Assembly (NCBI GenBank): GCA_944470555.2
Contig: OX104128.1
Location: 3,348,001 to 3,412,000 of the forward strand
DNA from: Heterobilharzia americana
Lineage: Eukaryota; Platyhelminthes; Trematoda; Strigeidida; Schistosomatidae
Length of the DNA stretch: 64,000 nucleotides
Direction: 5' to 3'
The stretch's first letter is position 1, and the number at the start of each line of letters is the position of its first letter. The notes beneath the pieces were generated by a model. That model did not search any database. It was not told the DNA's origin and saw only the letters and a program-made list of their open reading frames with translations. Positions 43,653 through 54,535 of the stretch are shown here, one piece after another. Position numbers and translations under genes: made by a program.

Positions 43653-46600
43653 GTGAGTCTTTTTTCATTTTCTTCCTTCTAAAAGTATTCATTTCGAACT
43701 AGCGTTTAAATTATATCTGATATGCTTAGTCCGCAAATAATATTGATAAGTGGTTTTTTGATGTTTCTATAATAGTTCTACACTGACTTATTTACTTTTA
43801 GGTATTTGTTATCATCGAATGGATGAAGGTCCATGTAGAGCTATGATATCAAGATATTTTTACAACGTAAGTGCTCAGAAATGCATGGAGTTTAAATATG
43901 GAGGATGTGGAGGTAACAGAAATAATTTTGAGACACAGGAAAACTGTGAAACCACCTGCAGAAAAAGGTAGTCCTATTCAGTATGTTATTTATTTAAAAC
44001 AGTATGATTTTCCTTCTACAAAGACAGTATAAGGACAGTGTCAAGATGCTCGTATTATTATTATTATTTGTCCCTTGGGTTCCCAGTGGAACAAACGGCT
44101 TCAGTAGCACATCTCCAATGCGCCCTGTTCTCTGAAATCTTTTGAACCTGGCTCCACGACTGCCCACAAGCTGTCATTTCTTCCTCACACCATTTCCCTC
44201 ATGTCACCCTCGCTTCGCACAACCAACTCGTCGTTTACAATCTGGGATCCACTTGACGGCCTGACCGGGTGAGTGATGTCCCCAATCGGTCTTCTCAGTG
44301 TATGCCCAATCCAATCCATCTCCACTTCCTGCTACTGCATATTTGTTGAGTGATAGGTCGTTGGTTGGTTCGTTGTCAGGCCAGAGTTCCTTGTTGCTTA
44401 TTCTCATTATTCTGGCCATCTGATGTTCAGTATCGAGGCAGAGTAGGTGGCAGTTGTTGATGAATATCTGTGGTTTGTTGGAAATGTTTTTTGTGACGAG
44501 CCAAGTCTCTGAATCATCACGTAGCAGCACTGACTGGACATTGATGTTGAAAGTCTGGATCTTGTTGTTTATGCTGAGTCCAGTCAGTCCAATCAGGAAG
44601 ATCATGGGTGATAGTAGACAGCCTTGTTTCACTCCTGTCTTCACTTCAAAGGCATCACTGAGCTTCCCATTGTGAATCACTTGGCTGGCATGTGGCGTCT
44701 TCATATAGTTGTTGAATGAGGTTGATAAAAGTTTCTGGTATTCCGTAGTGTTGAAGCAGTTGCCTGTCAAATTACTTGTCAGTCGACGCTGTCGAAGGCC
44801 CTTTCAGAGTGGATAAAGTTAAGGTAAAGGGCTGACTGCTATAAGATGTTCGTAGATAATGTCAATGTCTAAGCCTATGCTTTTCACATTAAAAGTGGTG
44901 AATAATTCACACAGTCGCAAGATTGTAATCCAGTGTCTACCTGGTGCGCTTTTGAAAACGTTAACTATACAGTTAATTATTTGAAAACAATAATACCCGA
45001 AAAACTAATTTTTCTCACCTGTTATTAGTTGTATGTATTCTACCATTAGATAATACATACAAAAAGACTGAAATATAGTTGAATTAGTAGGGAGCTGTGG
45101 AAGTTGACAATTCAAGCTAATTTTATCAATGTATGATGATAACGGAATATTTGTCGACTATTTGTAGCTCACGGTGTGGGTATTCACACTTAGTTGTTCT
45201 TCGAGTCACGATTTTATTTGACAAGCGATTCATAATTGCGCTAGACATCTTCGTCAGTGCAACAGAGATTTATAACGATGACATGACATTGGAACACTTG
45301 GTAAATAAAACTATACCTCAGGGAACAATCTACTCTGAATACGATAACACTTTAAGACTATTTTTGTTATTATGTTGAATCGTAGATGTAGTTACAAAAC
45401 AAATTTTGCTGGTTTTGTGAAAAAATTTCTTTTCGATATATACAGGAAGTTATAGTGTGATATACGATGAACACTTACAGAATATGTAAAATAAGATTCT
45501 ATATACTACGTGAGTTTCAAACTGCGTAATACAAAAGGAATCGGTTTTTCATGGTTTAAACTGTGATTTATTTCTATCTTTTTCAGTGAATTATTTAACC
45601 GAAGTAAGTTTTAATCAGCCTATATATTTTACTTACTAACAGTCATGTTTCCTAAACTCTTAGTCATAGGAGACATGTTGCAATTAAACTACATTTTTCG
45701 ATGAAAAGAATCTGTATGCATGCATCTTCTCAAAACACAATGATGATTGGTTGGCAAACATCAATGCAGAGTGTTGAGTTTACCTGTCCATACGAGTCAG
45801 CTAGCCAGATTCAATCGATCTGAACTAACTCAGCTATATCAGCTGAGTTTGTTTGATTGCATCACTGTTGAGCCTGCTCATAAATTAAAGAGATAGCCAC
45901 CCAGTTTATAGGTCACTCTGAACCGCATGGCGAAATATACAGATCAACCTCAGTGGTTTCTAACTACTCAAGTTATTCAGTCACCAATAAATCTTACTAA
46001 CTTATGACACTTTTGTCACAATGATCACATCTTGAGCCAACGGAAAACCCATTGACACCATAGTCGAGCAGCTGAAAGGTTAATCATCTATAAGGACTGC
46101 CAGTGTATACATTTCAGTTTGTGAATCATTTACAAAGTGAATGAAAACCGTTTTTGTGAACACATTTTACATTTGAGTAGTAGATTAGCAGTGGTTGTAA
46201 CCATCAAATTTGTTTGACTAATCAGTACGATGATCTTTCAGAAGCAACTACTTCAAAAATATGTTTAAGCTTAGCTTGCCTATGTGAGGAACTGTCATGC
46301 CTCCGGCAACTGTTGATGTTCTATAAAGCTTTCTTGAATAACGTCAACTGGCATATGAGATATAAGGATCAACGTATTCCGCGAAAAAATTTCTTCTCTA
46401 AATGTCTCAGGTGTGAACAAATAACACAAATCAGTGTTAGTCCCCCTACAGTTCTTTGAACTTGGTTTCACTATTGTATGATAATTTTGCGTCACGAAAC
46501 GCATTTCCAACAAACCACAGACATTCATCAACAACTGTCTACACAGGTTCGTTACTGAAGCTCAGATGGCCAGAACAATAAGAATGAGCAGCAAGGAATT

Positions 46601-49600
46601 CTAGATGGCAACAAACCAACCAAGATCCGATCGCCTAACAAATATGCAGTGGGAGAAAGTGGAGATGGATTGGGCATACACTGAGAAAACCGACTGGGGG
46701 CATCACTCACCTGGCCAGGCCGTCGAGTGGAACCTAGATGGGAAGCGACTAGTTGAGTGTCTGAGCTGAGGGTGACTTGGATGAGATCATGTGAGTGAGG
46801 AAGATATTAGAGCTTCTGGGCAGTGGTGGAGCCAGGTTGAGAAGATTGCAGAGGCTAGAGTGTAATGGATACGTGCTACTGAGTCCCTATGTTCCACTAG
46901 GAACCCGAGCGACAAATAATAATAGTAATTTTAATTAGATGTGTTACATTCTGAGATATCTGCGTGCTGCACACTGAAATGATTATTCATTATGATTCGC
47001 TTTTGAATTTTAGATGACTGTAAATTACCTAGTGAAACTGGTATATGCAGAGGTTATATCACACGTTACTACTATAATGTGGATACCAGTACGTGTGAAA
47101 AATTTATATATGGAGGCTGTCTGGGAAATGAAAATAATTTCGAGTCGCTTGAAGAATGTCAACTGAAATGTGAAATACAGTAAGTCTGATGCTCACCTTT
47201 GCGTAGGTTATAAAAAGGCTGTCACTAAGACTTGGGTATTTATTTCACACTTTGTCCGTTCTGTTTGTTTTCGTCGACAATTCACTCAATCCAGTACGAA
47301 CTTCATAGTTATAACTTCTCAACCTTAACATGAGATAACTTTTTTAATTAGCTATATGAATAAGGATACCAGAAGTGTTGGATATTGGTAACACGGGGAA
47401 GAGATATTTGTCAAGCCTTAACATCAACCTGGTTACATAAAGCGCAATTTTATCCTAACAAGGGTTCTATACTAGCGTAACCGAATGAAACTGAATGTCG
47501 AAGAAGTCAAAGTGTGGTAAAAAATCTCTTCCTCAAACTAGGACTAAACAACGCTTAGGGTTGGCAAAACACTACATAAATATTCTTATGACATTCGAAT
47601 ATGCTTCAAGTTTTTTGAAGTATATCTGTCTGATGGATATAAAGAACTTATCCACACATATGTTATTTTCACTGAGTGTCCCTGAAGTGTTATTCCGTAC
47701 AGTGGCAATTGGTGTCTAACTGCCTGAAATCGTCCTGAGTGACTATAGCTTGTAACGATCAGTTGTTGATTAGTTTTCGTCTAGGGTATAGATAAGTACG
47801 TCGTTGCAAGGGGCGCGCAGAGCAGTGTGTTTGGTGGTGGCCACGGGAATCTGGGAAATAAAAAAAGGACGAGAAGAAAGGTGAGACGACGACTCAGCAA
47901 GTACATAGGATGTACTGACAAACGGTAGAGCTAGGCAACGAAGAGGTGAGGCTAAACTCTAAGGTAAGTCAGTAAGATTTTAAATGCGCTACAATCTTTT
48001 AAAAAATGAGCAACATTCCAAATATTTAAAAAATACTTTTGATGAATTACTAGAATATCTGAATAGATACTGAACATTGATCATTTAATTTTAGGAGAGG
48101 GATATAGCAACTACGAAACACGAAAGTAGTTATTTTCCTAAACTAATTGCTTCATAAGTTTTTGTGGTGAAGTATTCCTCTGAAATTCCAAGGCTTTCAA
48201 TTACTTAAAGTGTTTACTGATAAGCATTATATGACTCCCATCATAAAGCAGAGAAAATATCTTCTAATTATTGTTTTTGTGTCAACGGTATTGGCTTCAT
48301 TACTGCAGACAAAAGGTTAAATCTCAGCAAAATACATTTTATTATTATTATTAGTCCCTTGGGTTCCTAATGGAACATACGGCTTCAGTAGCATGTCTCC
48401 AGTGAACTCTATTCTCCGAAATCTTTTGAACCTGGCTCCAAGACAGCACAGAAGTTCTCATTTCCTCCTCACACCATCTCCTCTATGTCACCCTCGGCAC
48501 CGACGCCCAACTCGTCACTTCCCATGGGGATTCCACTCGAGGGACTGGCCTGAAGCGTGATGTCCCCAGTCGGCCTTCTGAGTGTATGCCCAATCCATCT
48601 CCACTTCCTGCTACTGCATATTTATTGAGCGATAGGTTGTTGGTTGGTTCGTTCCCAGATCTCCTTGTTGCTTCTTGTTGCAAAATACATTAAATGTTAA
48701 AAAATTATTTTGCTTGTAGTAAAGTATGAAATCTGTTAATTATTTGTGTATTTTAAAAATGATACTAAATCATTTCTGCATCAATTCCATATCACATAGC
48801 TTCAATTCTTTTACAGTCATTATTCGAGAACTGATCCCTCAGCCACAAAACCATGTGAGTTCAAAAATGTTTATCAATGAAGTTCTTTTTTACTCTATTG
48901 AAAACCAAAGATTTCCATAAAAGTATTACGGTAAAGTATAATTTAACTTTATGTATAGCACACAATTATTATATTATTATTAGTCCCTTGGGTTCCTAGT
49001 GGAACATAGGGCTTCAGTAGCATGCCTCCAGTGACCTCTGTTCTCTGAGATCTTTTGAACCTGGTTCCACGACAGCCCAGAAGCTCTCATTTCCTTCTCA
49101 CACGACCTCCTCCATGTCACCCTCACCTCGGACGCCCAACTCGTCGCTTCCCATGGGGATTCCACTCGAGGGACTGGCCTGAAGCGTGATGTCCTCAGTC
49201 GGCCTTCTCAGTGCATGCCCAATCCATCTCCACTTCTTCCTGCATATTTGTTGCGTGATAGGTTGTTGGTTGGTTCGTTCTCAGAGCTCCTTGATGCTTA
49301 TTCTTTCTGGCCATCTGATCTTCAGTAGCGAGCCAGCGTAAGCAGTTGTTGATGAATGTCTGTAGTTTATTGGAAATCCCTTTCGTGACGCGCCAAGTCT
49401 CTGAGCCATACAAGAGCACTGACTTGACGTTGGCGTTGAAAATTCGTATCTTGTTCCGCATGCTGAGTGCAGAAGATCTCCACACTGGTTTCAGGCTAAT
49501 GAACGCCTGTCTTGCTGTGTTTCCGATTCTGACTTTGACATCCTCGTCCGTCCCGCCTGTAGTTGAAACAGTGTTTCCTAGATAAGTGAAGGAGGTTACT

Positions 49601-52600
49601 TCCTTCAAGTTTCTCCCGTTGACGGTGATTGGAGTTTGTTGTTGTTGTTGATGGTGGTGGTGAGGTATCTTCATCACTTCTGTCTTCTCTATATTCACCT
49701 GGAGTCCCGTCTTCGCTGCCTCTTCTAACAACTTGTTAGTTTTTGCCTGCAGATCTTCAAGTTTGTGTGACATTGTGTGTGTCATTGTGTGACATAGCAC
49801 ACAATGAACTGTATATAAAGAAAATTTCAAAGTCCTACATTCACTGTGATATAGATATGAATAATAAATCTTACATGAAAAGTCATCCAGTAAATTATAC
49901 TATGTCACCATGTACTATATCAGATAAACATTCTACTTATGAAACTGTTTTTCTGTTCACTTTATATTCTTCTTATTTTGTGTTTATTGTTGAATTCTGA
50001 AATATAATAGAAGTGATCTGTAGCTCAGGATGAATATGATGGTGGTTGGCTTTTTCTCAACTTAAATATTTTCTAAGCATTAAACAATCGTCATACTTTA
50101 AATTCTAATAATTTCCTGATTTATGTGATCCTCTTGAATAGTCCCGGATTTTCAACACCAACGTCAAGTCAGTGCTTCTATATGGTTCAGAGACTTGGCG
50201 CATCACGAAAGGGATTTCCAATAAACTACAGATATTCATCAACAACTGCTTACGCTCGCTACTGAAGATCAGATGGATTGCCAGAAAGAATAAACAACAA
50301 GGAGCTCTGGGAACGAACCAACCAACAACCTATCGCTCAATAAATATGTAGAAGGAAGTGGAGATGGATTGTGTTGGGCATACACTGAGAAAGCTGACTG
50401 GGGACATCACGTACCAGGTCAGGCCGTCGAGTGGAATCCCCATGGGAAGTGACGAGTTGCGCGTGGGTGCCGAGGGTGACATGGAGGAGGTCGTGCGAGG
50501 ATTGAATGAGAGTTTGTGGGCTGTCTTGGAGTCAGGTTGAAAAGATTTCGGAGAACAGATTTCACTGGAGACGTGCTACTGAATCCCTATGTTCCATTAG
50601 GAACCCAAGGGACTAATAATAATAATAATCTTGAATAGTCGATCAAATATTGGTTCAATTTGTTAATGTTTTGTTAAGACAATACAGTACTTGTATAGAT
50701 ATATGAAAGTGTACGTATCATGTCATTTATCATTTTATGTTGAAATCTTTTCAATAATTAAATATTACTCTAAATTACCGGCGAAATATTCAAGATAGTT
50801 GAAATAAAATTCAACGTCAGATTGATGGGAAGCTCAATAGTAAAACAATCGACTATGAAGCACAGTCGACGACCTGGTTGTATTTTGGGCTAATAAATTT
50901 ATCCATCGAATATTTTTCATTGGCATCACTTTAATCATTTTCGAGTCAATAATAAAGTAGGGAAAAGCTGTTACATTATGTGAAAATAGAATTTTCGATT
51001 CACAAAGGTACATCAAATATTCTATCCGTCAGATGCTTAGCTTGAATTACAGATTTTTGCACCGTTTGAATGAATAATCACCATGAAAATTACGTTCACA
51101 TTCCTGTTGATTCTTCATTATGGACTGGATGACCATCCAGAACCAACTAGGTATTTCATAGTATTGCCTTGAATACTGTTATTATTAACATCATTCCAAT
51201 GGAATAACTGTTTCAGTTTGAAAGTATTGTTCCAGGAGTGAATTTGTTGAAAAATTACATGCTGAGAATTCCACATTGTCATACATATTGTTTGGAATCA
51301 AGAGATTATTATTATTATTATTATTATTATTAGGTTGTGGTTATTCAATGAATTCCTTTCTCATTTTATTACTTTGAGATATCATATTTCATAAAGTCAT
51401 CGTCTCCATTTTCTTTCTTCTCATCGCACATGGATTTCAGTTTTTCATGAATTGGAGTAGCAGTGGAAGTTATCTGCTTAGTTATCTCCATCAACTATGA
51501 TGTTATTTATTACAAGAAGGTATAACACTTCCTATAACAATCTTATTTGTTAGCAAATTAGTCCATTTTTACTTTCCATTAGACTACACTGAATAACTTC
51601 ATGTAGCTTTATGTTCAATTTCTGGTCTTCGTTTCATTTCAGGCACAACAACTGTCAAACCGCGCACAACACCTACATCTACCACTATGTCAGGTACTGT
51701 CAACTGAGCAACTCGTAGGTGATAGTGACAATATTTCACGGATATTTTGCTTGTTTTTAATATGATGAATTCTGATGAAAGTATCTGGTGATGCTGATCT
51801 CACTTCGTGGTTGGAAAAATGACCATCTATTTCCATAGTTACAGGAATTCTGTTCAACGGTGATTCAGAGGTTTACCTTAATTAGAAGTGTTCTCATTGA
51901 CACAAACATCTAAAGATTAACTTCCTATGAATAAAGTCAGGGTATCATACTTGATATAGTGTTGTTGAATATTGTTCGCTGTGGAATAATTATTCCACCT
52001 TTTTGTAACAGTTTTGATCAGTGCTGACGGTTATTTGCAATACTTTGTTTTCAAAGTGGAACACCTTGACAAAGAATATCTGGCTGTCATTTTTGAATAT
52101 AGTCAAAACTGACTGATGGATATTCACAGGAAACGCTTTGAAATTTTGACAGTGTATGAAAAATGCAGAAAACTTACAAGTTATAAAATGAAAACAGTGA
52201 TTTCTAAATCGGTAGGTGCATACAGGGGAAGATAAACATTCGTCGTGCTTAAAAACTAAAGCTGCATGTAGTTCCGGATGCATAGATTTAAGACTGAAAT
52301 TAGAAAAAGGACTCAGTTTGTCTAATTGCTGGTTTTTTGTAGACGTTAAACCTCACAGAAATGGCCTAAATGATGCATTAGATTTACCATCACGTATTGA
52401 CGAACTCTTTTTTTCATTGATGTTAGCGAATTTCCAAGTAGTTTGTAGTGTGTTCATTTTCTAGACAAATTGAGAATTGCTTGTATGACACCGTCGTTGA
52501 TTGGATCTAATTGATCAGTCACTGTTGGCATATGGGCTTCTGTGTGGATGCCTCGATATTGCCTGTATCCTAATTATGAATAGTAATGATGGCAGTGGTT

Positions 52601-53535
52601 AGCAGTAGAATCCAGGATGCGCATTCCGTTCTATTTGGGACTCGTCAGGTGGATGTACCTGCCTCCTGGTAAGTGATGTTGTTCCCACTGGGACTCGGAC
52701 TCGGGAGCGATATCTTCGAATGCAAGAGCGTTATCCACTACACCATCGAGCCACTATAACACTCTGGCGTTTGAAGTGATCTCTCTTAAGTCGGAGTCCC
52801 GGTGGGAACAACATCACTCACCAGGAGGCAGATACATCCAGCTGACGAGTCTCAAACAGAAAGGAATGCGCATCCTGGATTCCACTGCTAGCCACTGCCC
52901 ATCATTAAAATCAAACTAGTTTACGAAATACATGGTCTGTAGTGAGAAGGAAGTCTTATAGTCGTTTTCTATTACAACCAAAATATTCAGACAACTTAGC
53001 GTGATCTGCTCGGCAGCACAACTGAAATGAAGATGGTGAGTATAAATTCACGTGTGTCTTCGCAACCGTCTAATGTCATCCAGATATGACCAGCTGACAC
53101 CAGTAGATAACTGAGTTTCAAGAATTTATCTGTCTTCGATGAAATAATCTGACTGTACCGTTGATGATCTTTGGTTCAAAACAGAGGAATATCTGACAAT
53201 GTTTAAGTCAACTTATGCTACATTAGCGAACATTCCTGATCAGCATGAATGATGTAGAACTACTCATGTTATTTCAGTAGTATAGTGTGTCTAAACCAAC
53301 AATTTATTGTGCACTCGTGAGAATTAATCGTTTTCAAGTCTCATTGTTGATGTTAAAATATAATATTTTTTAAAAAGAATTATTTTATCGAAAACTTCCT
53401 TTTTTAATACTTTTAGGTGGAGGAAGTCGAAGTGATCCAAAACGAAAAACAACTATTAGTACATCAGTAAAGATATTTTTGGGTCTTCTTCAAATGAAAG
53501 AAAAACTAAAGGATCTATTTAACAGAATGGGATGA
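43583..53535 (+). CDS. Gene B: secreted double-Kunitz protein with amphipathic tail
   Basis: Seven exons (43583-43652, 43802-43967, 45587-45603, 47014-47179, 48817-48854, 51643-51693, 53417-53535) join with phases 1,2,1,2,1,1 and total 627 nt: 208 residues plus stop. Order: signal peptide, Kunitz 1, a short inter-domain linker, Kunitz 2, Thr/Pro-rich linker, amphipathic tail. Both Kunitz P1 residues are Arg (CRA and CRG), predicting trypsin-like protease targets such as host digestive or clotting proteases (inference from family). The asymmetric Kunitz phase (1 in, 2 out) means two domains can be joined only through a 2-to-1 exon, and the 17-nt exon supplies it. Alternative splicing to single-Kunitz forms is possible: the signal exon also fits Kunitz 2 directly, and Kunitz 1 fits exon 5. 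Introns are full of LINE ends. Confidence 0.6.
43802..43967 (+). CDS. Gene B exon 2: Kunitz domain 1
   Basis: Acceptor 'tatttacttttag'. Six cysteines are present: [42 protein letters not shown]1 is Arg. Size is 166 nt, identical to the other two Kunitz exons. The donor is GTAGTC (43968), weaker than GTAAGT; read-through would stop at TAG 43969-43971. That leaves a plausible stand-alone one-Kunitz product from exons 1-2 with a 148-bp intron. Confidence 0.9.
44056..44835 (-). mobile_element. LINE 3' part in gene B intron 2
   Basis: On the minus strand it runs from a motif A-like region (44790-44835) through [19 protein letters not shown] and the undamaged [21 protein letters not shown] (44629-44692) to the 3' UTR. 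It ends with (AAT)n at 44056-44070. The stretch [15 protein letters not shown] is the ancestral form of the segment that is frameshifted in the copies at 10370, 16620, 42250 and 57990. Confidence 0.8.
44836..45586 (+). other. Gene B intron 2, remainder
   Basis: AT-rich. An 81-codon frame at 45133-45378 is unassigned and has no splice context that fits gene B. Confidence 0.45.
45587..45603 (+). CDS. Gene B exon 3: 17-nt microexon between Kunitz domains
   Basis: A strong acceptor (tttctatctttttcag) and donor (GTAAGT at 45604) enclose 17 nt. In phase 2-to-1 it gives (Ser)-Glu-Leu-Phe-Asn-Arg-(Asn), joining Kunitz 1 to Kunitz 2 in frame with no stop. The total gene length becomes a whole number of codons only with a 2-to-1 exon here. 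It is supported by splice signals and phase only. Confidence 0.5.
46485..46930 (+). mobile_element. LINE 3' fragment in gene B intron 3
   Basis: It starts in the C-terminal region ('gcgtcacgaaacgcatttcc', then a shortened Leu/His segment), and passes 'agtggagatggattgggc' and the 3' UTR. It ends with 'gaacccgagcgacaaataataatagtaa' about 85 bp before Kunitz exon 2. Confidence 0.8.
47014..47179 (+). CDS. Gene B exon 4: Kunitz domain 2
   Basis: Acceptor 'cttttgaattttag'. It encodes [20 protein letters not shown], then [19 protein letters not shown]: all six cysteines. P1 Arg is followed by Gly (CRG), which differs from the CRA of the other two domains. Phase 1 in, 2 out; donor GTAAGT at 47180, with an in-frame TAA if unspliced. 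It is closest in layout to the gene A domain (both have a CEKF..YGGC stretch). Confidence 0.9.
47180..48338 (+). other. Gene B intron 4, first part
   Basis: No exon was recognised. A 74-codon frame at 47495-47719 is unassigned. A GC-richer patch at 47800-47960 ('gtgtttggtggtggccacgg') recalls LTR/primer-site regions but is not convincing. Confidence 0.4.
48339..48682 (-). mobile_element. LINE 3' fragment
   Basis: On the minus strand it covers the last about 340 bp of the LINE, with an (AAT)n tail at 48339-48352. It ends 134 bp before the gene B linker exon. Confidence 0.8.
48817..48854 (+). CDS. Gene B exon 5: linker (38 nt)
   Basis: Acceptor 'caattcttttacag', donor GTGAGT at 48855. Phase 2 in, 1 out. 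It encodes (His)[12 protein letters not shown](Cys). 'agaactg' and the Thr/Pro content align it with gene A exon 3 (RTGRPLTTQ). It is wedged between two LINE fragments inserted in the same orientation. Confidence 0.6.
48965..49800 (-). mobile_element. LINE 3' part, second inverted copy
   Basis: A 211-codon minus-strand frame (49195-49830) keeps much of the RT C-terminal region: [47 protein letters not shown]. The (AAT)n tail is at 48967-48982. The frame lacks the catalytic motifs (5' truncated). Confidence 0.85.
50150..50640 (+). mobile_element. LINE 3' fragment
   Basis: It runs from 'cggattttcaacaccaacgtc' through the SETW region and a frame with [17 protein letters not shown] (50358-50540) to (AAT)n at 50617-50629. 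It is very close to the 3' end of the copy at 40440-43240. Confidence 0.85.
50641..51642 (+). other. Gene B intron 5, remainder
   Basis: From about 51060 this is the start of the segmental duplication with gene A. An ATG at 51083 reads [20 protein letters not shown] and looks like a signal peptide, but 51110-51155 aligns with gene A exon 3 and its donor, so this is more likely a decayed linker exon. There is an (ATT)n run at 51305-51332. Confidence 0.45.
51643..51693 (+). CDS. Gene B exon 6: Thr/Pro linker (51 nt)
   Basis: Acceptor 'cgtttcatttcag', donor G|GTACTG at 51694. Phase 1 in and out. It encodes [16 protein letters not shown] with a split first codon and a split Gly at the end: seven or eight Thr and two Pro, a mucin-like, probably O-glycosylated spacer. 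The partner in gene A (31716-31757) has lost its donor. Confidence 0.6.
52490..52910. mobile_element. Inverted pair of Sm-alpha-type SINEs in gene B intron 6
   Basis: The left arm (minus, about 52510-52720) begins with the family terminus 'ggcatatgggcttctgtgtgg' and includes a tRNA-like 'gggactcggactcggg'. The right arm (plus, about 52790-52905) mirrors it. Hammerhead cores are mutated: CTGACGA is kept on both sides, but GAAA reads GGAA on the left and is displaced on the right. It is absent from the gene A copy of the duplication, so it inserted after the duplication. Confidence 0.65.
53417..53535 (+). CDS. Gene B exon 7: amphipathic tail
   Basis: Acceptor 'taatacttttag', phase 1. It encodes [16 protein letters not shown], then [22 protein letters not shown] and stop TGA (53533-53535). 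Hydrophobic spacing again gives an amphipathic helix, but it is less cationic than in gene A: the helix segment has about 5 basic and 2 acidic residues. Same length as the gene A exon, with 40 of 114 sense positions different by hand count. Confidence 0.7.
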
Positions 53536-53673
53536 AGATATTTGAGTTGCATCACTTTAAATGAAGTTTTCTTATTGAATATAGCTAACTCTTTGTTGAA
53601 ATTCCCTACAAAACAGGCGTTTGAATGTCAAATGTTTTCAGACTCATGTTATATCTCCTTTCTAATGATCAAA

Positions 53674-53679
53674 AATAAA
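53674..53679 (+). terminator. AATAAA poly(A) signal, gene B
   Basis: AATAAA lies 139 nt after the stop, conserved in place with gene A. Confidence 0.6.
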
Positions 53680-53955
53680 TTACAACGTTACATATCATCT
53701 TCTTGATATTCATAGGTGAAGTTTATACTTTACCATCGAAGGAGGAATTTCAGAGTGAATGATATCTGTAATATAGATGAAAACTAGGTTGGTGTGATAG
53801 AATGAAAATCCAAATGCACACGGATGATCAGAGTATTACTTATTTGATGAAGTTGCAAGCATAAATTATTGCTCGTAATCATATCAAGATAATCACAAAA
53901 AATTCGATATCTAAACATTTCGATAACTTCTGCATACATACATACTGATTAAGAA

Positions 53956-54344
53956 TACTCTGAATTCAGTGCTCTACAAAAGCTGATGTCAGAGCGACGT
54001 TCAATGGCTGTTTATTTAACCTGAGATAATGCTTATAACCCATTGACGCCTAGAAACTGAGGTCAACCCTGAGTACAAGAAAAGCATAGGTTTAATCTTG
54101 ATCAAATGCAATCTGTTCTTCACTTCTTCCATCTACGCTTGGATGACTTACTACCTTTCATTTGAAATATATTGCTTATATTCTCTTTAATTAACTGCTG
54201 CTTCTACTCAGCCGAAGATAACCTGTCAAATAATGGTGACGTCAATTTCATTTGTGAATGACGTTTCAAGTGATGTATTCTAACGTGTGAAGAGCGAAAG
54301 ATACAAAAGCTGTACGAGTTTCTGTTATCATCATCATACAGGAG
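53956..54344. other. No recognised feature
   Basis: AT-rich sequence downstream of gene B. Confidence 0.4.
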
Positions 54345-54535
54345 AAACCATCAAGTTGAAAGCCTTCAAGGAAGTTGGTGATAGACCACAGTTCAAGTAC
54401 AACACTCGGAAACTGAAGGATGAAACTACAAAGGAAATCTTCACGGCAGCCATCCATCAAGACAAAATGGGAGATATCGAGGAACATCCTGAAGAAACCT
54501 GTGTTGAGAACACTGGAAGTCTTTGAAAAGACAAT
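54345..54535 (+). mobile_element. LINE internal fragment
   Basis: It is nearly identical to 56665-56845 of the LINE copy downstream (KLKAFKEVGDRPQFKYNTRK, DETTKEIFTAAIHQDKMGDI), the segment between endonuclease and RT. It has neither 5' nor 3' end, which is unusual for target-primed insertion and suggests gene conversion, deletion or a local duplication. Confidence 0.85.

Larger units (their letters stand above)
51060..53955 (+). repeat. Segmental duplication, copy in gene B (partner 31140-33945)
   Basis: It contains the decayed linker exon 1, intact linker exon 2, the tail exon, poly(A) signal and PLE end fragment in the same order as gene A. It is about 100 bp longer net because of the SINE pair at 52490-52910. 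Confidence 0.8.

Noticed and set aside
51083..51150. Signal-peptide-like start ([17 protein letters not shown]) as the first exon of another gene
   Set aside because: Its donor would be phase 2, which does not fit exon 51643 (phase 1), and the sequence aligns with gene A linker exon 3, so it is more likely a decayed exon.
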